Below, one piece after another: positions 55,801 through 63,887 of a DNA stretch of 64,000 nt. The position numbers and the translations under genes were made by a program. How positions within the stretch are numbered: the first letter of the stretch is position 1; every line of letters begins with the position of its first letter. Under the pieces are notes generated by a model, which was not told where the DNA came from, did not search any database, and saw only the letters and a program-made list of their open reading frames with translations. The DNA comes from Clostridia bacterium (GTDB taxonomy: Bacteria > Bacillota > Clostridia > Oscillospirales > CAG-272). The stretch covers positions 47,344 through 111,343 of the forward strand of contig JAQXHN010000003.1 in NCBI GenBank assembly GCA_029007295.1, given 5' to 3'.

Positions 55801-56275
55801 AAGGACGCTATTCAACAATTTTGCGGTTAACCTATACCGTGATTTAAACTGCTTTACGGAACATGCGGTTCCCGAATTCGGACACGGTATCGGCCCGTTT
55901 TTCAAAACTCCCGATGAATCGCAGTTCCTTTGCTTCCTGAGATGCCATTTGATAAGAGAAGCCGACAACACCCTGTTTCTTTTGCAGGGCGCCCCGAGGG
56001 CTTGGTTCGAGCCGGGAAAGGAAATTTCGTTTACCGATTTGCCGAGCTTTTTCGGAAAGATATCGCTTAGCACCGAAACGAAAGACTGCGAAACAAGAAT
56101 TAATATCGCTGCCAAAAACAGAAAAACTCCGTATGAAATTAAGCTATTTGTACGTGATTCAAAAAAGAGAACGGCAACGGACGTTTTTGTAAACGGAAAG
56201 ACCGCTGAAATTAAGGACGACGTCGTCACGATAAAAGCTAACGAAAATACGTATGAAATTATTATTAAATATTAA
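52898..56275 (+). CDS. Large glycosidase-like protein with (alpha/alpha)6 barrel
   Basis: An 1125-residue intracellular protein. Residues 1-270 look like beta-rich accessory domains (a galactose-binding-like part around WQEPRDITGVRIGFDR). Residues 400-560 form a beta-sandwich domain, and about 640-1020 an alpha-helical barrel of the six-hairpin glycosidase type (YLGYHDYAEKYLEGY, NLDHGYILSCFADHYFLTGD, GCEFIFRERE). Candidate acid residues are in GHLEDNAEWRCW and FTEHAVPEFGHG. No signal peptide. The C-terminal domain is a short beta region. I cannot assign a GH family. A GH13 gene follows after 15 bases, so the pair probably degrades one oligosaccharide. Confidence 0.65.
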   Translation: MGKKFELSRWAVLSAFDEGTGKNLNTKHIKHNADGNVVCVPCREESANLKGFKAYQIGFEWQEPRDITGVRIGFDRNFDYEDIDEVYIQYWKNSWPDATPEHRAGALRGWMSTDDAFNGRFKEAFGEIKIDSNGVEVVFDHIDISEFGGSLYRPGNYAYASKDYNAFFRRTLKIRAVFISRSAPVISSYEIIGDADVCEKECVIYQNVFGSVEGISLSEKDISVYNGEIKNISGDGTYSIKYTATENPNCDGDRTSLCLETKGLYPFSIYDSDIDKGVYLKDYDILVCRKCEKEPRELVNELVNSKAIFDKITDEPEQTLERAFRDIPEMDVTKQQPFGRYVILGWEGLRKKFCLKYNGEIFSDKTLSKCTKRDLKDTLWAGAELHYKISTGDPAKRHINRGDCTQSMPDARIPVYVTRWFDRDIEYTQTSFCIPKDLSLIGKTDLKGDEDIIVLNRVDIRNASDTEHTARLYIEPSPSEKLELSGSHLTAVGRVLPDDTVEYGWKIQKYPRKYMRLDVKFSKGEVHTVPQPINGNITLSMRPGQSDITTMHDGRRMEFNTPTSIATTLLYEVELAPFECARLDYAVPFNTPAAKEDMDNISNYDFEECLKQMSDFWTAFADKSAKISLPDDKRLNDFIKAVPWHITMTAMRDTKSGNYIIPAATYTYSACGNEACMQIRLMDYLGYHDYAEKYLEGYIQTQGMGALDGNFKTQDGVFFATNYGGRGTSDDEFSYNLDHGYILSCFADHYFLTGDKEWLARIAPNLIKGCEFIFREREATKINDARGEKVCYYGLLPHGHLEDNAEWRCWFAVNAHMYGGIVRCIDALREINHPECNRLIRMADDYKEDILFCIKLALKNSPAVGAGDGSFIPHLPTRCELRGRDLGWFREAAYGPLHLVYGKVLDADEKLTEWILRDLEDNLFISKSHGRIADREKNWFSHGGVTIQSNLLFNDFVYLERNEPEKAIRTLFNNFAVNLYRDLNCFTEHAVPEFGHGIGPFFKTPDESQFLCFLRCHLIREADNTLFLLQGAPRAWFEPGKEISFTDLPSFFGKISLSTETKDCETRINIAAKNRKTPYEIKLFVRDSKKRTATDVFVNGKTAEIKDDVVTIKANENTYEIIIKY

Positions 56276-56290
56276 ATTTAGGAGTACAAA

Positions 56291-57841
56291 ATGAAAAACT
56301 GGTTAAATGACGCTGTAGTTTATGAAATATACCCTCAATCCTATTACGATTCCAACGGAGACGGTATCGGCGATTTGCAGGGTATTATTGCAAAGCTCGA
56401 CTACATTCAGTCCCTCGGATTTACCGCAATCTGGTTAAACCCCATTAATGCAAGCTCGTTCCGCGACGCAGGCTACGACGTTACTGATTACTACAATGTA
56501 GCTCCCCGCTACGGCACGAACGAAGATTACAAGCAGCTAACGAGCGAGTGTCACAAGAGAGGTATGAAGTGTATATTTGACCTCGTACCGGGTCATACGT
56601 CAATAGACCATCCCTGGTTTTTAGAGTCGCAAAAGGCGGAAAAGAACGAGTACACAAACCGCTATATATGGTCGGAAGAGGCCTTCGGCGACGGCGTGGG
56701 TCTTGCGGGCTTCGGCGAAAGAGACGCAAAGGTATTGAATAACTTTTTCTGGAGTCAGCCTGCTCTCAACTACGGATATGCCCATCCCAATCCGAACAAT
56801 CCCTGGGAGCTTCCCGTCGACCACCCCGACTGCCTCGCTATGAGAAAGGAACTGATGAACATCATTGACTTTTGGATAGATTTGGGCACGGATGCATTCA
56901 GGGTCGATATGGCGGCTCATCTTATAAAAAACGACTGGGACGACGGAAAGGCTACAAGCGACTTGTGGCATGAGGTACGCGCTCACATCGAAGCAAAGAA
57001 TCCGAATGTTCTTATGATTGCTGAGTGGGCGTTCCCCGAGAGGGCGATTAAATCCGGCTTCCATCTCGACTTTTTACTGCATTCGGGTCCCAGCGCATAC
57101 CGCTCTCTTTTCCGCTATGAAAAGGGAAGAAATACGACAAACGACATGATAGGCCATTCCTACTTTGCAAAGGACGGCAAAGGTAACATCAACGAATATC
57201 TTGACCGTTTCCTTTTCGATTATACGGAAACCAAGGGAAAGGGTTATATCGGTATGATAACCGGCAATCACGATATGCAGCGCCTTGCATACCGCCGCAC
57301 TCCCGAAGAATTAAAGGCGGCTATTCTCTTCCTCTTTACAATGCCGGGCGTTCCCTTTGTCTACTACGGAGACGAGATAGGAATGGACTACATTGAGGGT
57401 CTTCCCTCCAAGGAGGGCGGATACATCCGCACCGGAGCAAGAACTCCGATGCAGTGGAACAACGAAAAAAATCACGGCTTTTCGACAAGCGACACGCCGT
57501 ATCTTCCGACAGATGAAAGAGAAGGCGCTCCCACGGTTGAAGCTCAAATAGACGACGATAGCTCCGTACTCGGCTTTGTACGTCAAATAATTAAAATTCA
57601 CCGTGAAATACCCGCCTTCCATGCAGAAGGAGAGTTCAATATTTTGCTTCCCTCCTATCCTTTCGTATTCGAGAGAACGGCAGACGGCAGAAAATACATA
57701 ATTGCAATCAACCCCTCCGACCAAAAGAGATATTTTGACGCCCCTGAAATTTCGAACGTTCTCATTTCCCAGAACACAGCGTTTGAGGGCAACCGTCTTG
57801 TTCTCGACAGCGTAAGCTTTATTGTCGCAGAAGAAAAATAA
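56291..57841 (+). CDS. GH13 family alpha-glucosidase/amylase-like enzyme
   Basis: A 516-residue cytoplasmic enzyme. VVYEIYPQSYYDSNGDGIGDLQGI is the usual oligo-1,6-glucosidase/trehalose-synthase-like opening. The catalytic nucleophile is Asp 205 (DAFRVDMAAHL), acid/base Glu 245 (MIAEWAFPE), and third Asp 328 (ITGNHDMQRL). Conserved region I reads DLVPGHTS, where most relatives have DxVxNH. The barrel is followed by a short beta domain. It is encoded right after the large glycosidase; the substrate is an alpha-glucoside of unknown linkage. Confidence 0.9.
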   Translation: MKNWLNDAVVYEIYPQSYYDSNGDGIGDLQGIIAKLDYIQSLGFTAIWLNPINASSFRDAGYDVTDYYNVAPRYGTNEDYKQLTSECHKRGMKCIFDLVPGHTSIDHPWFLESQKAEKNEYTNRYIWSEEAFGDGVGLAGFGERDAKVLNNFFWSQPALNYGYAHPNPNNPWELPVDHPDCLAMRKELMNIIDFWIDLGTDAFRVDMAAHLIKNDWDDGKATSDLWHEVRAHIEAKNPNVLMIAEWAFPERAIKSGFHLDFLLHSGPSAYRSLFRYEKGRNTTNDMIGHSYFAKDGKGNINEYLDRFLFDYTETKGKGYIGMITGNHDMQRLAYRRTPEELKAAILFLFTMPGVPFVYYGDEIGMDYIEGLPSKEGGYIRTGARTPMQWNNEKNHGFSTSDTPYLPTDEREGAPTVEAQIDDDSSVLGFVRQIIKIHREIPAFHAEGEFNILLPSYPFVFERTADGRKYIIAINPSDQKRYFDAPEISNVLISQNTAFEGNRLVLDSVSFIVAEEK

Positions 57842-57860
57842 ATAATAAGGCGAATAATAA

Positions 57861-57905
57861 ATCAAGGCAATACCGGGTTAAAACCTGTATTGCCTTGATT
57901 TCATC
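57861..57905 (+). terminator. Terminator of the glycosidase operon
   Basis: ATCAAGGCAATAC / GTATTGCCTTGAT, 13-base arms with an extra GGTT/AACC inner pairing, followed by TTCAT. Confidence 0.85.
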
Positions 57906-58080
57906 GCATAAGTTAATTATGAATGACACCTTAAAAAACGACACAAACATATATAAAAATCACCTATAAAAATCCGTATGCTCCTGTAAAATATAATATA
58001 TAAAGGACTTTGACAGACAGTATTATAGAATAACATTATCTGTAGGACATAACGGAAATATTGCGACTGTGTGCAATATT

Positions 58081-58158
58081 GCAAAATAAAAGCAGGGAAA
58101 GCACCTAAGCTAAGTTAATAGCCGTTGTGGGCTCTAAGGCCAGCAGTGCTTTCTCTAC
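58081..58158 (-). ncRNA. Candidate short hairpin RNA
   Basis: On the minus strand a promoter-like TTGACA-15-TATAAT (58189-58163) is followed at once by AGAGAAAGCAC. This pairs over 11 bases with GTGCTTTCCCT at the far side of a 41-base interior and runs into GCTTTTATTTTGC. The whole forms a compact RNA of about 75 bases ending in a terminator-like T-run. Inside, AGCC/GGCT and GGC/GCC pairs are possible. It could also be a mobile-element end or MITE. Confidence 0.45.
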
Positions 58159-58162
58159 AACC

Positions 58163-58189
58163 ATTATAACACAAAAAACTATTTGTCAA
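58163..58189 (-). promoter_or_regulatory. Promoter-like pair for the hairpin RNA
   Basis: TTGACA (58189-58184) and TATAAT (58168-58163) on the minus strand. Both boxes are consensus, but spacing is only 15 bases, below the optimum of 17. Confidence 0.45.
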
Positions 58190-58250
58190 GTAGTAAATCA
58201 AAAAAAATGCTTGCTGAAAACGCTGTAATCAACAATAAGGAGGTATAACT

Positions 58251-59555
58251 ATGCTGAGAATGGAAATTGCTCTGTTTTCGGTTGTTGCTTTTGTTGCATA
58301 TATTTATTTTTCGGCCGAGAAGGAACGTGCGCCTCTCCACAGAACATTTTCTGTTTTATTGGTAGCTGTGCTTGCTAATTTAATGTTTGACGGTATCACC
58401 GTCTACACAGTTCATCATTTGGAAACCATACCGAGATTATTGAACGACGCCGTCCACAGACTTTTTTTGGGCAGTATGGTTTTGACGATCTATCTGTTCT
58501 ATCAGTATATCGCCATTCTTGTTGAAACACAGACAGGAAAACCCCGGCGACTCGACCTGCCTGCCGCAATTTTTCTGCTTATTGCACAGCTTTGCAATTA
58601 TCTGTTGCCTATTTCTTACACAGTGACGGATAAAGGAAACTATTCCTCGGGTCCTTATATGTATGTTCCCTATGCGGCGGTAGTCTTTTATCTTCTGTTG
58701 TGCGCCGGACTTTTGGCGGTTAATCGTAAGCAAATTAACAAAAAAGAAAAATATACCATCGGAATCGCACTTACAATTGAATTTACCGTATGCGCTTTGC
58801 AGGCTCTGTTCCACACCTGGCTCATCAGCGGTATGGGTATAACCTTAATGACCCTATCCTTCTATCTTACTCTGGAAAATCCCGAGGCACTTAGGGCAGA
58901 GCTGACCGAACAGAAGATGTCCATGCTCTACCTGAAAAGCCAGGTAAATCCCCACTTCCTTTACAATACGTTAGACACCATCCGTATTCAGGCACAGCTG
59001 AACGGCGATACAAAAGTGGCGGAGCTTCTTATGCGTTTGGTGGATTTTTTCCGCCTCAGCGTCAAGATAGACCGTCAAATGGTCACGCTGGACGATGAGA
59101 TGGAGCTGCTGGAAGCTTACATGGAGCTGATGTGTTATCGCTACCCGGAGCTTCACTGCGAATACGACATTGACCCTGATTTGGGCGCCGCCAAGGTACC
59201 TAACTTCATTCTGCAGCCGATTGTGGAGAACAGCCTGCTGCACGGACTCAAAAACAAGGGATATCGGGGAGAGATAATTATTTCAGCCAAAGAGACGGAC
59301 GAAGACAATATTGAAATCTGCGTAAGAGATACGGGAAACGGCTTTGAGAACGGCAGAAAAGACGCAATCGATAAGATGCTTCAAAACTACGCAAGGCAAG
59401 CGCCTAAGCTCACCGGAAACAGCGTAGGAATCCTAAACGTACAAAAGCGGATTAAATTACTGTGCGGCAGGGAATACGGACTTTCATATACGGAAAACGA
59501 AGACAGCGGCGTTACCGCTCACATACTGCTGCCGATGAAGGAGAAAATAAAATGA
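58251..59555 (+). CDS. Membrane sensor histidine kinase (YesM/LytS-like)
   Basis: A 434-residue kinase. Residues 1-215 contain six or seven hydrophobic segments with little periplasmic loop, so it may sense a membrane or small-molecule cue. The phosphoacceptor His is in SQVNPHFLYNTLDT near residue 235. The ATPase domain has the N-box FILQPIVENSLLHGLKNKG and G-box VRDTGNGFENG. AAGGAGG precedes the start. Stop overlaps the regulator gene by ATGA, so the two are cognate. Confidence 0.9.
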   Translation: MLRMEIALFSVVAFVAYIYFSAEKERAPLHRTFSVLLVAVLANLMFDGITVYTVHHLETIPRLLNDAVHRLFLGSMVLTIYLFYQYIAILVETQTGKPRRLDLPAAIFLLIAQLCNYLLPISYTVTDKGNYSSGPYMYVPYAAVVFYLLLCAGLLAVNRKQINKKEKYTIGIALTIEFTVCALQALFHTWLISGMGITLMTLSFYLTLENPEALRAELTEQKMSMLYLKSQVNPHFLYNTLDTIRIQAQLNGDTKVAELLMRLVDFFRLSVKIDRQMVTLDDEMELLEAYMELMCYRYPELHCEYDIDPDLGAAKVPNFILQPIVENSLLHGLKNKGYRGEIIISAKETDEDNIEICVRDTGNGFENGRKDAIDKMLQNYARQAPKLTGNSVGILNVQKRIKLLCGREYGLSYTENEDSGVTAHILLPMKEKIK

Positions 59556-60292
59556 ACAAGCTGCGTGTGCTTCTAATAGATGATGAAATTATGATACGCG
59601 AGGGCTTTAAGCGTCTCTTTGACTGGGAAGCCCACGACTGTGAGGTTGTCGGCGAAGCCGCCGACGGCATGGAGGCTCTGGCAAAAATCGACAGCCTGAA
59701 TCCGGACATTGTCATTATGGACATCAACATTCCGATTATGAACGGACTGAAGGTAATACAAACGTCCCGTATAAAACATCCGGACGTCGCCTTTGTTATC
59801 GTTTCGGGATATGATGACTTTTCATACTGCCGTGAGGCTCTGCGACTTCAGATCACCGATTATATCCTAAAGCCCGTAAATTACGAGGAGTTCGGAAGCT
59901 GCATTGACAATCTGAAAATCGCCCTGTTTCGTCGCGAATCGTCAAAGCAGGAGGATCGGCACGAGGAACGAACCATTCTCGGAATCACACGGTACTTACA
60001 GGAGCATCTTGACGAGGAAATAACCCTGTATGTTCTGGCGGAACAATTTCACCTGAATCCGCAGTACATAAGTCAGCTTTTCAAAAGCGAGATAGGAGTG
60101 AATTTTTTGGCGTATCTTACCAATATTCGCATGGAACGAGCAAAAAAGCTTTTGCTGTCCACCTCGCTTTCCATTTCCGACATTTCGGAGCAGTCCGGTT
60201 ACGGGGACTACCGTGTATTTACCAAGGTGTTCAAGAAAACCGAGGGAGTAACACCCTCCCAATACCGCCGGGACTTTTTGGACAGGCAGTAA
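59552..60292 (+). CDS. AraC-type response regulator (YesN-like)
   Basis: Start at ATG 59552 with AAGGAG upstream, 246 residues; the track start lies inside the kinase gene. The receiver has LLIDDEIMIREGF, phosphoacceptor Asp 56 in IVIMDINIPIMNG, and the Lys in ITDYILKPVNYEEF. A C-terminal pair of helix-turn-helix motifs (FHLNPQYISQLFKSEIG, SGYGDYRVFTKVFKKTEGVTPSQYRR) gives the AraC DNA-binding domain. It is coupled to the kinase. Targets unknown; the following envelope genes are the nearest candidates. Confidence 0.93.
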   Translation: MNKLRVLLIDDEIMIREGFKRLFDWEAHDCEVVGEAADGMEALAKIDSLNPDIVIMDINIPIMNGLKVIQTSRIKHPDVAFVIVSGYDDFSYCREALRLQITDYILKPVNYEEFGSCIDNLKIALFRRESSKQEDRHEERTILGITRYLQEHLDEEITLYVLAEQFHLNPQYISQLFKSEIGVNFLAYLTNIRMERAKKLLLSTSLSISDISEQSGYGDYRVFTKVFKKTEGVTPSQYRRDFLDRQ

Positions 60293-60432
60293 TCATTATT
60301 TCGTTATTTTAAAGTATAAAAAGCTTCGATGTCTAAAAAAATGACACAATTAACTAAAAAAACAGACTATCCGACACGGAAGAATTATAGTAGAATAGTA
60401 ATGTAAAATAAAACTTTCAGGAGTTAAAAGAA

Positions 60433-61116
60433 ATGAAAAAAATCAGCAAAATTACATGGGGTGCAGTTCTTATAGCCTTAGGCGTCATATTCGCTTTGAA
60501 CGCCTTGGAAGTCACCGACATTCATTTATTCTTTGACGGATGGTGGACATTGTTTATCATCGTTCCCTGCTTTATCGGATTTCTCAGCGAAAGAGAAAAA
60601 ACAAGCAATATCATAGGTCTTATTATCGGCGTATTTTTACTGCTTTGCTGTCAGAATGTGTTTGGCTTTGATATGCTTTGGAAAATAGCTGTTCCCGCAA
60701 TTATCGTAATCATCGGTATAAAGCTCATTTTCGGAGCGGTTTTAGGAGACAAAGCAATAAAAATACTGGAAAATACAAAGCAGAACGGCGAGGATATTAA
60801 AGTCGGATGCGCAACCTTTTCCGGTCAGAATCTTAACTTTAACGGCGAGCAGTTTAAAGGGGCAGAACTTACGGCGGTTTTCGGGGGCGTAAAGTGCGAC
60901 CTTACCAATGCAATTATTGACAACGACTGCGCTATTACAGCAACAAGCGTTTTCGGCGGAATTGATATTATCGTTCCCGATAATATAAATATCAAGATTA
61001 ATTCAAATTCTATTTTCGGAGGTGTTTCCGAAAAAAACCGCCGTCCGAACGTTCAGGGTGCCGTAACCCTATACATCAATGCAACGTGTATCTTCGGGGG
61101 TGTTGAAATTAAATGA
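60433..61116 (+). CDS. LiaF-like / DUF5668 membrane protein
   Basis: A 227-residue protein. The N-terminal half has four TM helices (WGAVLIALGVIFALNALEV, LFIIVPCFIGF, IIGLIIGVFLLLCCQNVFG, IAVPAIIVIIGIKLIFGA). The C-terminal domain is a beta-helix-like module with repeated FSGQNLNFNGEQFKGAELTAVFGGVKCDLTNA and ATSVFGGIDIIVPDNI, as in LiaF and cell-wall-active antibiotic response proteins. It overlaps the next gene by ATGA. Confidence 0.87.
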   Translation: MKKISKITWGAVLIALGVIFALNALEVTDIHLFFDGWWTLFIIVPCFIGFLSEREKTSNIIGLIIGVFLLLCCQNVFGFDMLWKIAVPAIIVIIGIKLIFGAVLGDKAIKILENTKQNGEDIKVGCATFSGQNLNFNGEQFKGAELTAVFGGVKCDLTNAIIDNDCAITATSVFGGIDIIVPDNINIKINSNSIFGGVSEKNRRPNVQGAVTLYINATCIFGGVEIK

Positions 61117-61925
61117 ATCCCTTGCAGAAAGCAATTAAATATCTTGCAATTGCATTTGCAATTTTCCTTATCGTTACCATCATCGGCGGAATTATGACAG
61201 GAATTGCCGGAATTTCGTTACTGTTCTCGGACAGCGACGGCACTACGGGTGAAATGCAGATGTACCCTATTGACGGCGATATTTCTTCCCTTTCTATCGA
61301 TTTAAGCGGAGCAAAGCTTCAAATTAAAGCTTCGGACACCTTATCGGTAGAAAGCAATAATAATTATATTTCCGTAAAATCAGAGGAAGGCAGGCTTAGT
61401 ATAAAAGAAACAAGAAAGCTGTTTACAGTCTACCCAAAAGGCATAACCGTCATTTTGAATATTCCAGAGGATTATGTTTTCGATAAGGCATCTGTTGAAA
61501 CAGGCGCCGGCAGGGTTAAAATTGACGCTCTTTGCGCCGACATATTAAATCTTTCTTTAGGCGCAGGCGAAGCGGATATTAAAAATCTAACGGCTCGTGA
61601 ACGAGCAGAAATTGACGCAGGCGCAGGAAAGCTAAAGATTAACGGCGGACTTCTTAATAATCTCGAGCTTGATATGGGAGTCGGAGACCTTACGCTGAAA
61701 AGCCGTATAGAGGGAAAAAGCAGTCTCGATTACGGAATCGGCGACACCGAGCTTATTCTATTAGGAGACAAAGACAACTATAAAATTGAAATCGATAAGG
61801 GAATAGGAACAGCAAGCGTTGCGGGAGAAAATGTACATGACGATTATATCTACGGCAACGGTAAAAACAGAATTGAAATCGACGGCGGCATCGGTTCAAT
61901 GAAAATTGATTTTTCAGAGGATTGA
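61113..61925 (+). CDS. DUF4097 beta-repeat membrane protein
   Basis: A 270-residue protein with one N-terminal TM helix (IAFAIFLIVTIIGGIMTGIAG), then an extracellular beta-helix of repeated ISSLSIDLSGAKLQIKASD, VETGAGRVKIDALCADILNLSLGAGEADI and IDAGAGKLKINGGLLNNLELDMG units typical of DUF4097. Such proteins often accompany LiaF-like and PspC proteins in envelope stress operons. Function unproven. Confidence 0.87.
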   Translation: MNPLQKAIKYLAIAFAIFLIVTIIGGIMTGIAGISLLFSDSDGTTGEMQMYPIDGDISSLSIDLSGAKLQIKASDTLSVESNNNYISVKSEEGRLSIKETRKLFTVYPKGITVILNIPEDYVFDKASVETGAGRVKIDALCADILNLSLGAGEADIKNLTARERAEIDAGAGKLKINGGLLNNLELDMGVGDLTLKSRIEGKSSLDYGIGDTELILLGDKDNYKIEIDKGIGTASVAGENVHDDYIYGNGKNRIEIDGGIGSMKIDFSED

Positions 61926-61946
61926 TTATTAAGGAGTATTTCTGAA

Positions 61947-62450
61947 ATGAAACCAAATTCGATTGTATTTACTTCTAAAAACGGTAACACACAAAAATAT
62001 GCCTATATGTTGGGAGAACAAATCAGTTTGCCTGTATATTCTCTTGAGCAAGCCTATTCAAAGCTCTCCGACGGGTGCCCGATTATTTATCTTGGTTGGA
62101 TCCATGCAAGCCATGTCAAAGGCTATTCGAAGGCTGCAAAGCATTTTACAGTTCGTGCAGTCTTAGGCGTAGGGCTGTGCGACACCGGAACGCTTCTCGA
62201 CGAAGTTCGAAGCGCCTCCTCTATACCGGAAAGTATTACGCTTTTCACGCTTCAGGGCGGCTTTAACAGGAGCAAGCTAAAAGGAATGGATAAAATATTG
62301 ATATCTATGCTTATAAAAGGCCTTTCCTCAAAAAAACAGCTAACACCGCAGGATGAGCGCATGCTGAAGCTGCTGAGCAAGGATGAATGCTATGTTACGG
62401 CGGAAAATCTTAACGGATTTTTACGCTGGTATAAGGAGCAATATACATGA
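61947..62450 (+). CDS. Flavodoxin-like protein
   Basis: A 167-residue protein with the phosphate-loop-like start IVFTSKNGNTQKYAYMLG, matching the flavodoxin T/S-x-G-N-T loop, and IYLGWIHASHVKGYSKA as the second flavin contact. It could transfer electrons or act as a quinone or protoporphyrinogen-type enzyme. It overlaps the GNAT gene start by ATGA. Confidence 0.75.
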   Translation: MKPNSIVFTSKNGNTQKYAYMLGEQISLPVYSLEQAYSKLSDGCPIIYLGWIHASHVKGYSKAAKHFTVRAVLGVGLCDTGTLLDEVRSASSIPESITLFTLQGGFNRSKLKGMDKILISMLIKGLSSKKQLTPQDERMLKLLSKDECYVTAENLNGFLRWYKEQYT

Positions 62451-63424
62451 GCTGTGTTTTGAGAAAATGGAGAATGTCCGATGCAAAGGATTTGGCAAAA
62501 GCGCTGAACAATGAAAAAATACTGAACAATCTGCGGGACGGACTTCCGTTTCCGTACACAGAGCAGGACGCATACAATTATATTGTCTCAATGCTTTCTT
62601 CAGACGAAAACAGTACTTTTGCATATGCCATAACGAAAAATGACATAGCAATAGGTAGTATAGCTGCCTTCCGTCAGAATAATATTCACCGTCAGACTGC
62701 GAAAATAGGCTATTATTTGTCTGAAGAATACTGGGGCAGAGGTATCATGACGCAAGCAATTCGTCGGCTTTGCGACATACTCTTTGAAACCACCGATATC
62801 ATCAGAATTTATGCCGAACCGTTCGCCTACAATACTCCCTCAATAAGAGTGCTTGAAAAAGCCGGATTCCTATATGAGGGGACTATGAAAAACAATGCTG
62901 TGAAAAACGGTAAGATACTTGATATGACGCTATACAGCATTACCCGAACAACACAGACTTACCCTGTCAGAAGACTTAACAAAGAGGAGATACCTGAGGC
63001 GAAGGAGCTGTGCCTGCGGGTGTTTCTTGAATTTGTAGCGCCTGAATATTCGCCTGAAGGCGTTGCCGCTTTCCAAGCTGCTCTGAATGATCCGGAACGT
63101 ACGCGACGCCTTGTATTTTACGGTTGTTTTGATGGGGATAAGCTGATAGGAGTACTGTATATGAGGGAGCCTCAGCATATAGGGGGATTTTTCGTAGATG
63201 CTTTATATCAACGACGGGGTATAGGCAGACGTCTTTTTGACGCAATGCGACTTGACTATTCACATCAGGTGTTCACCGTAAATTCATCACCTTATGCCGT
63301 AAAGATTTACAGTCATCTTGGCTTTAAACCGATAGAACTTGAGCAAACCGTAAACGGTCTTCGGTTTACGCCTATGCTATACAATGAAAAATCCACCAAA
63401 AGTAATACGAATTATACAAATTAA
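62447..63424 (+). CDS. Tandem GNAT acetyltransferase
   Basis: A 325-residue protein with two GNAT domains. Domain 1 (about 1-165) is RimJ/RimL-like (KIGYYLSEEYWGRGIMTQAIRRL, NTPSIRVLEKAGFLYEG). Domain 2 (about 170-315) has LIGVLYMREPQHIGGFFVDALYQRRGIGRRLFDAM and PYAVKIYSHLGFKPIE. Each has an acetyl-CoA pyrophosphate loop (R-G/GxGxG-like). Substrates unknown. Last gene before the rRNA operon. Confidence 0.85.
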   Translation: MSCVLRKWRMSDAKDLAKALNNEKILNNLRDGLPFPYTEQDAYNYIVSMLSSDENSTFAYAITKNDIAIGSIAAFRQNNIHRQTAKIGYYLSEEYWGRGIMTQAIRRLCDILFETTDIIRIYAEPFAYNTPSIRVLEKAGFLYEGTMKNNAVKNGKILDMTLYSITRTTQTYPVRRLNKEEIPEAKELCLRVFLEFVAPEYSPEGVAAFQAALNDPERTRRLVFYGCFDGDKLIGVLYMREPQHIGGFFVDALYQRRGIGRRLFDAMRLDYSHQVFTVNSSPYAVKIYSHLGFKPIELEQTVNGLRFTPMLYNEKSTKSNTNYTN

Positions 63425-63521
63425 TAATCTTAATCAAATATTAAATGGGACATTATTAGAATCAGCGATAAATAAAGCAAAATATCGAAAGAAGTACAAC
63501 CTTAATATACGGATATAGACA

Positions 63522-63557
63522 AAGGGCGAAGATACCGATGAAAGTATCTTCGCCCTT
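63522..63557. terminator. Terminator-like hairpin after the GNAT gene
   Basis: AAGGGCGAAGATAC / GTATCTTCGCCCTT, 14-base arms, loop of 8. The T-run is weak on the plus strand. Confidence 0.65.
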
Positions 63558-63796
63558 CACGTATATTATTCGTAAACGGGTTAGCAAGAATTTGAAAGGC
63601 TTTAAATAAATCGCTGTAAGATAAATTATAAGATAAAATAGTCGATTATAAAGTATTTTTATTAAATGCTAAATTGAAATATTTCTTAGCTTTTTTGCTT
63701 TTCCAAATAATGAATTAAAATAAGATTTATAAGTAAAATAGTATTTTAAAATATAATACATATATTTTATAGTGTGGTTATTCCCAAAAGTAAAAT

Positions 63797-63820
63797 AAAA
63801 AAGGACTCAAAACGAGTCCT
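63797..63820 (-). terminator. Terminator of the rRNA operon
   Basis: On the minus strand GGACTCG-TTT-TGAGTCC forms a stem followed by TTTTTTATTTTAC. It lies about 70 bases after the 23S end. Confidence 0.85.
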
Positions 63821-63887
63821 CCAAAAAAGTGTGCATTAAAAACCGAATAAAGGAAGAGCAAACGGAAACTCAACCTTCCGTTAGGAA

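Larger units (their letters stand above)
57842..58250. other. 409-bp gap with terminator and structured element
   Basis: No credible protein-coding gene. It holds the operon terminator at 57861-57900, a weak plus-strand TTGACA (58010-58015), a small hairpin AATATTGC/GCAATATT (58057-58080), a long-stem element (58094-58156) with a minus-strand promoter, and AAGGAGG of the kinase gene. Confidence 0.7.
63425..63887. other. AT-rich gap before the rRNA operon
   Basis: No gene found. It contains a long-armed hairpin (63522-63557), a very AT-rich stretch (about 63580-63790) and the rRNA operon terminator at 63797-63820. Confidence 0.7.

Noticed and set aside
63820-63887. 5S rRNA between 23S and terminator
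   Set aside because: The interval is about 70 bases and lacks 5S-like sequence.
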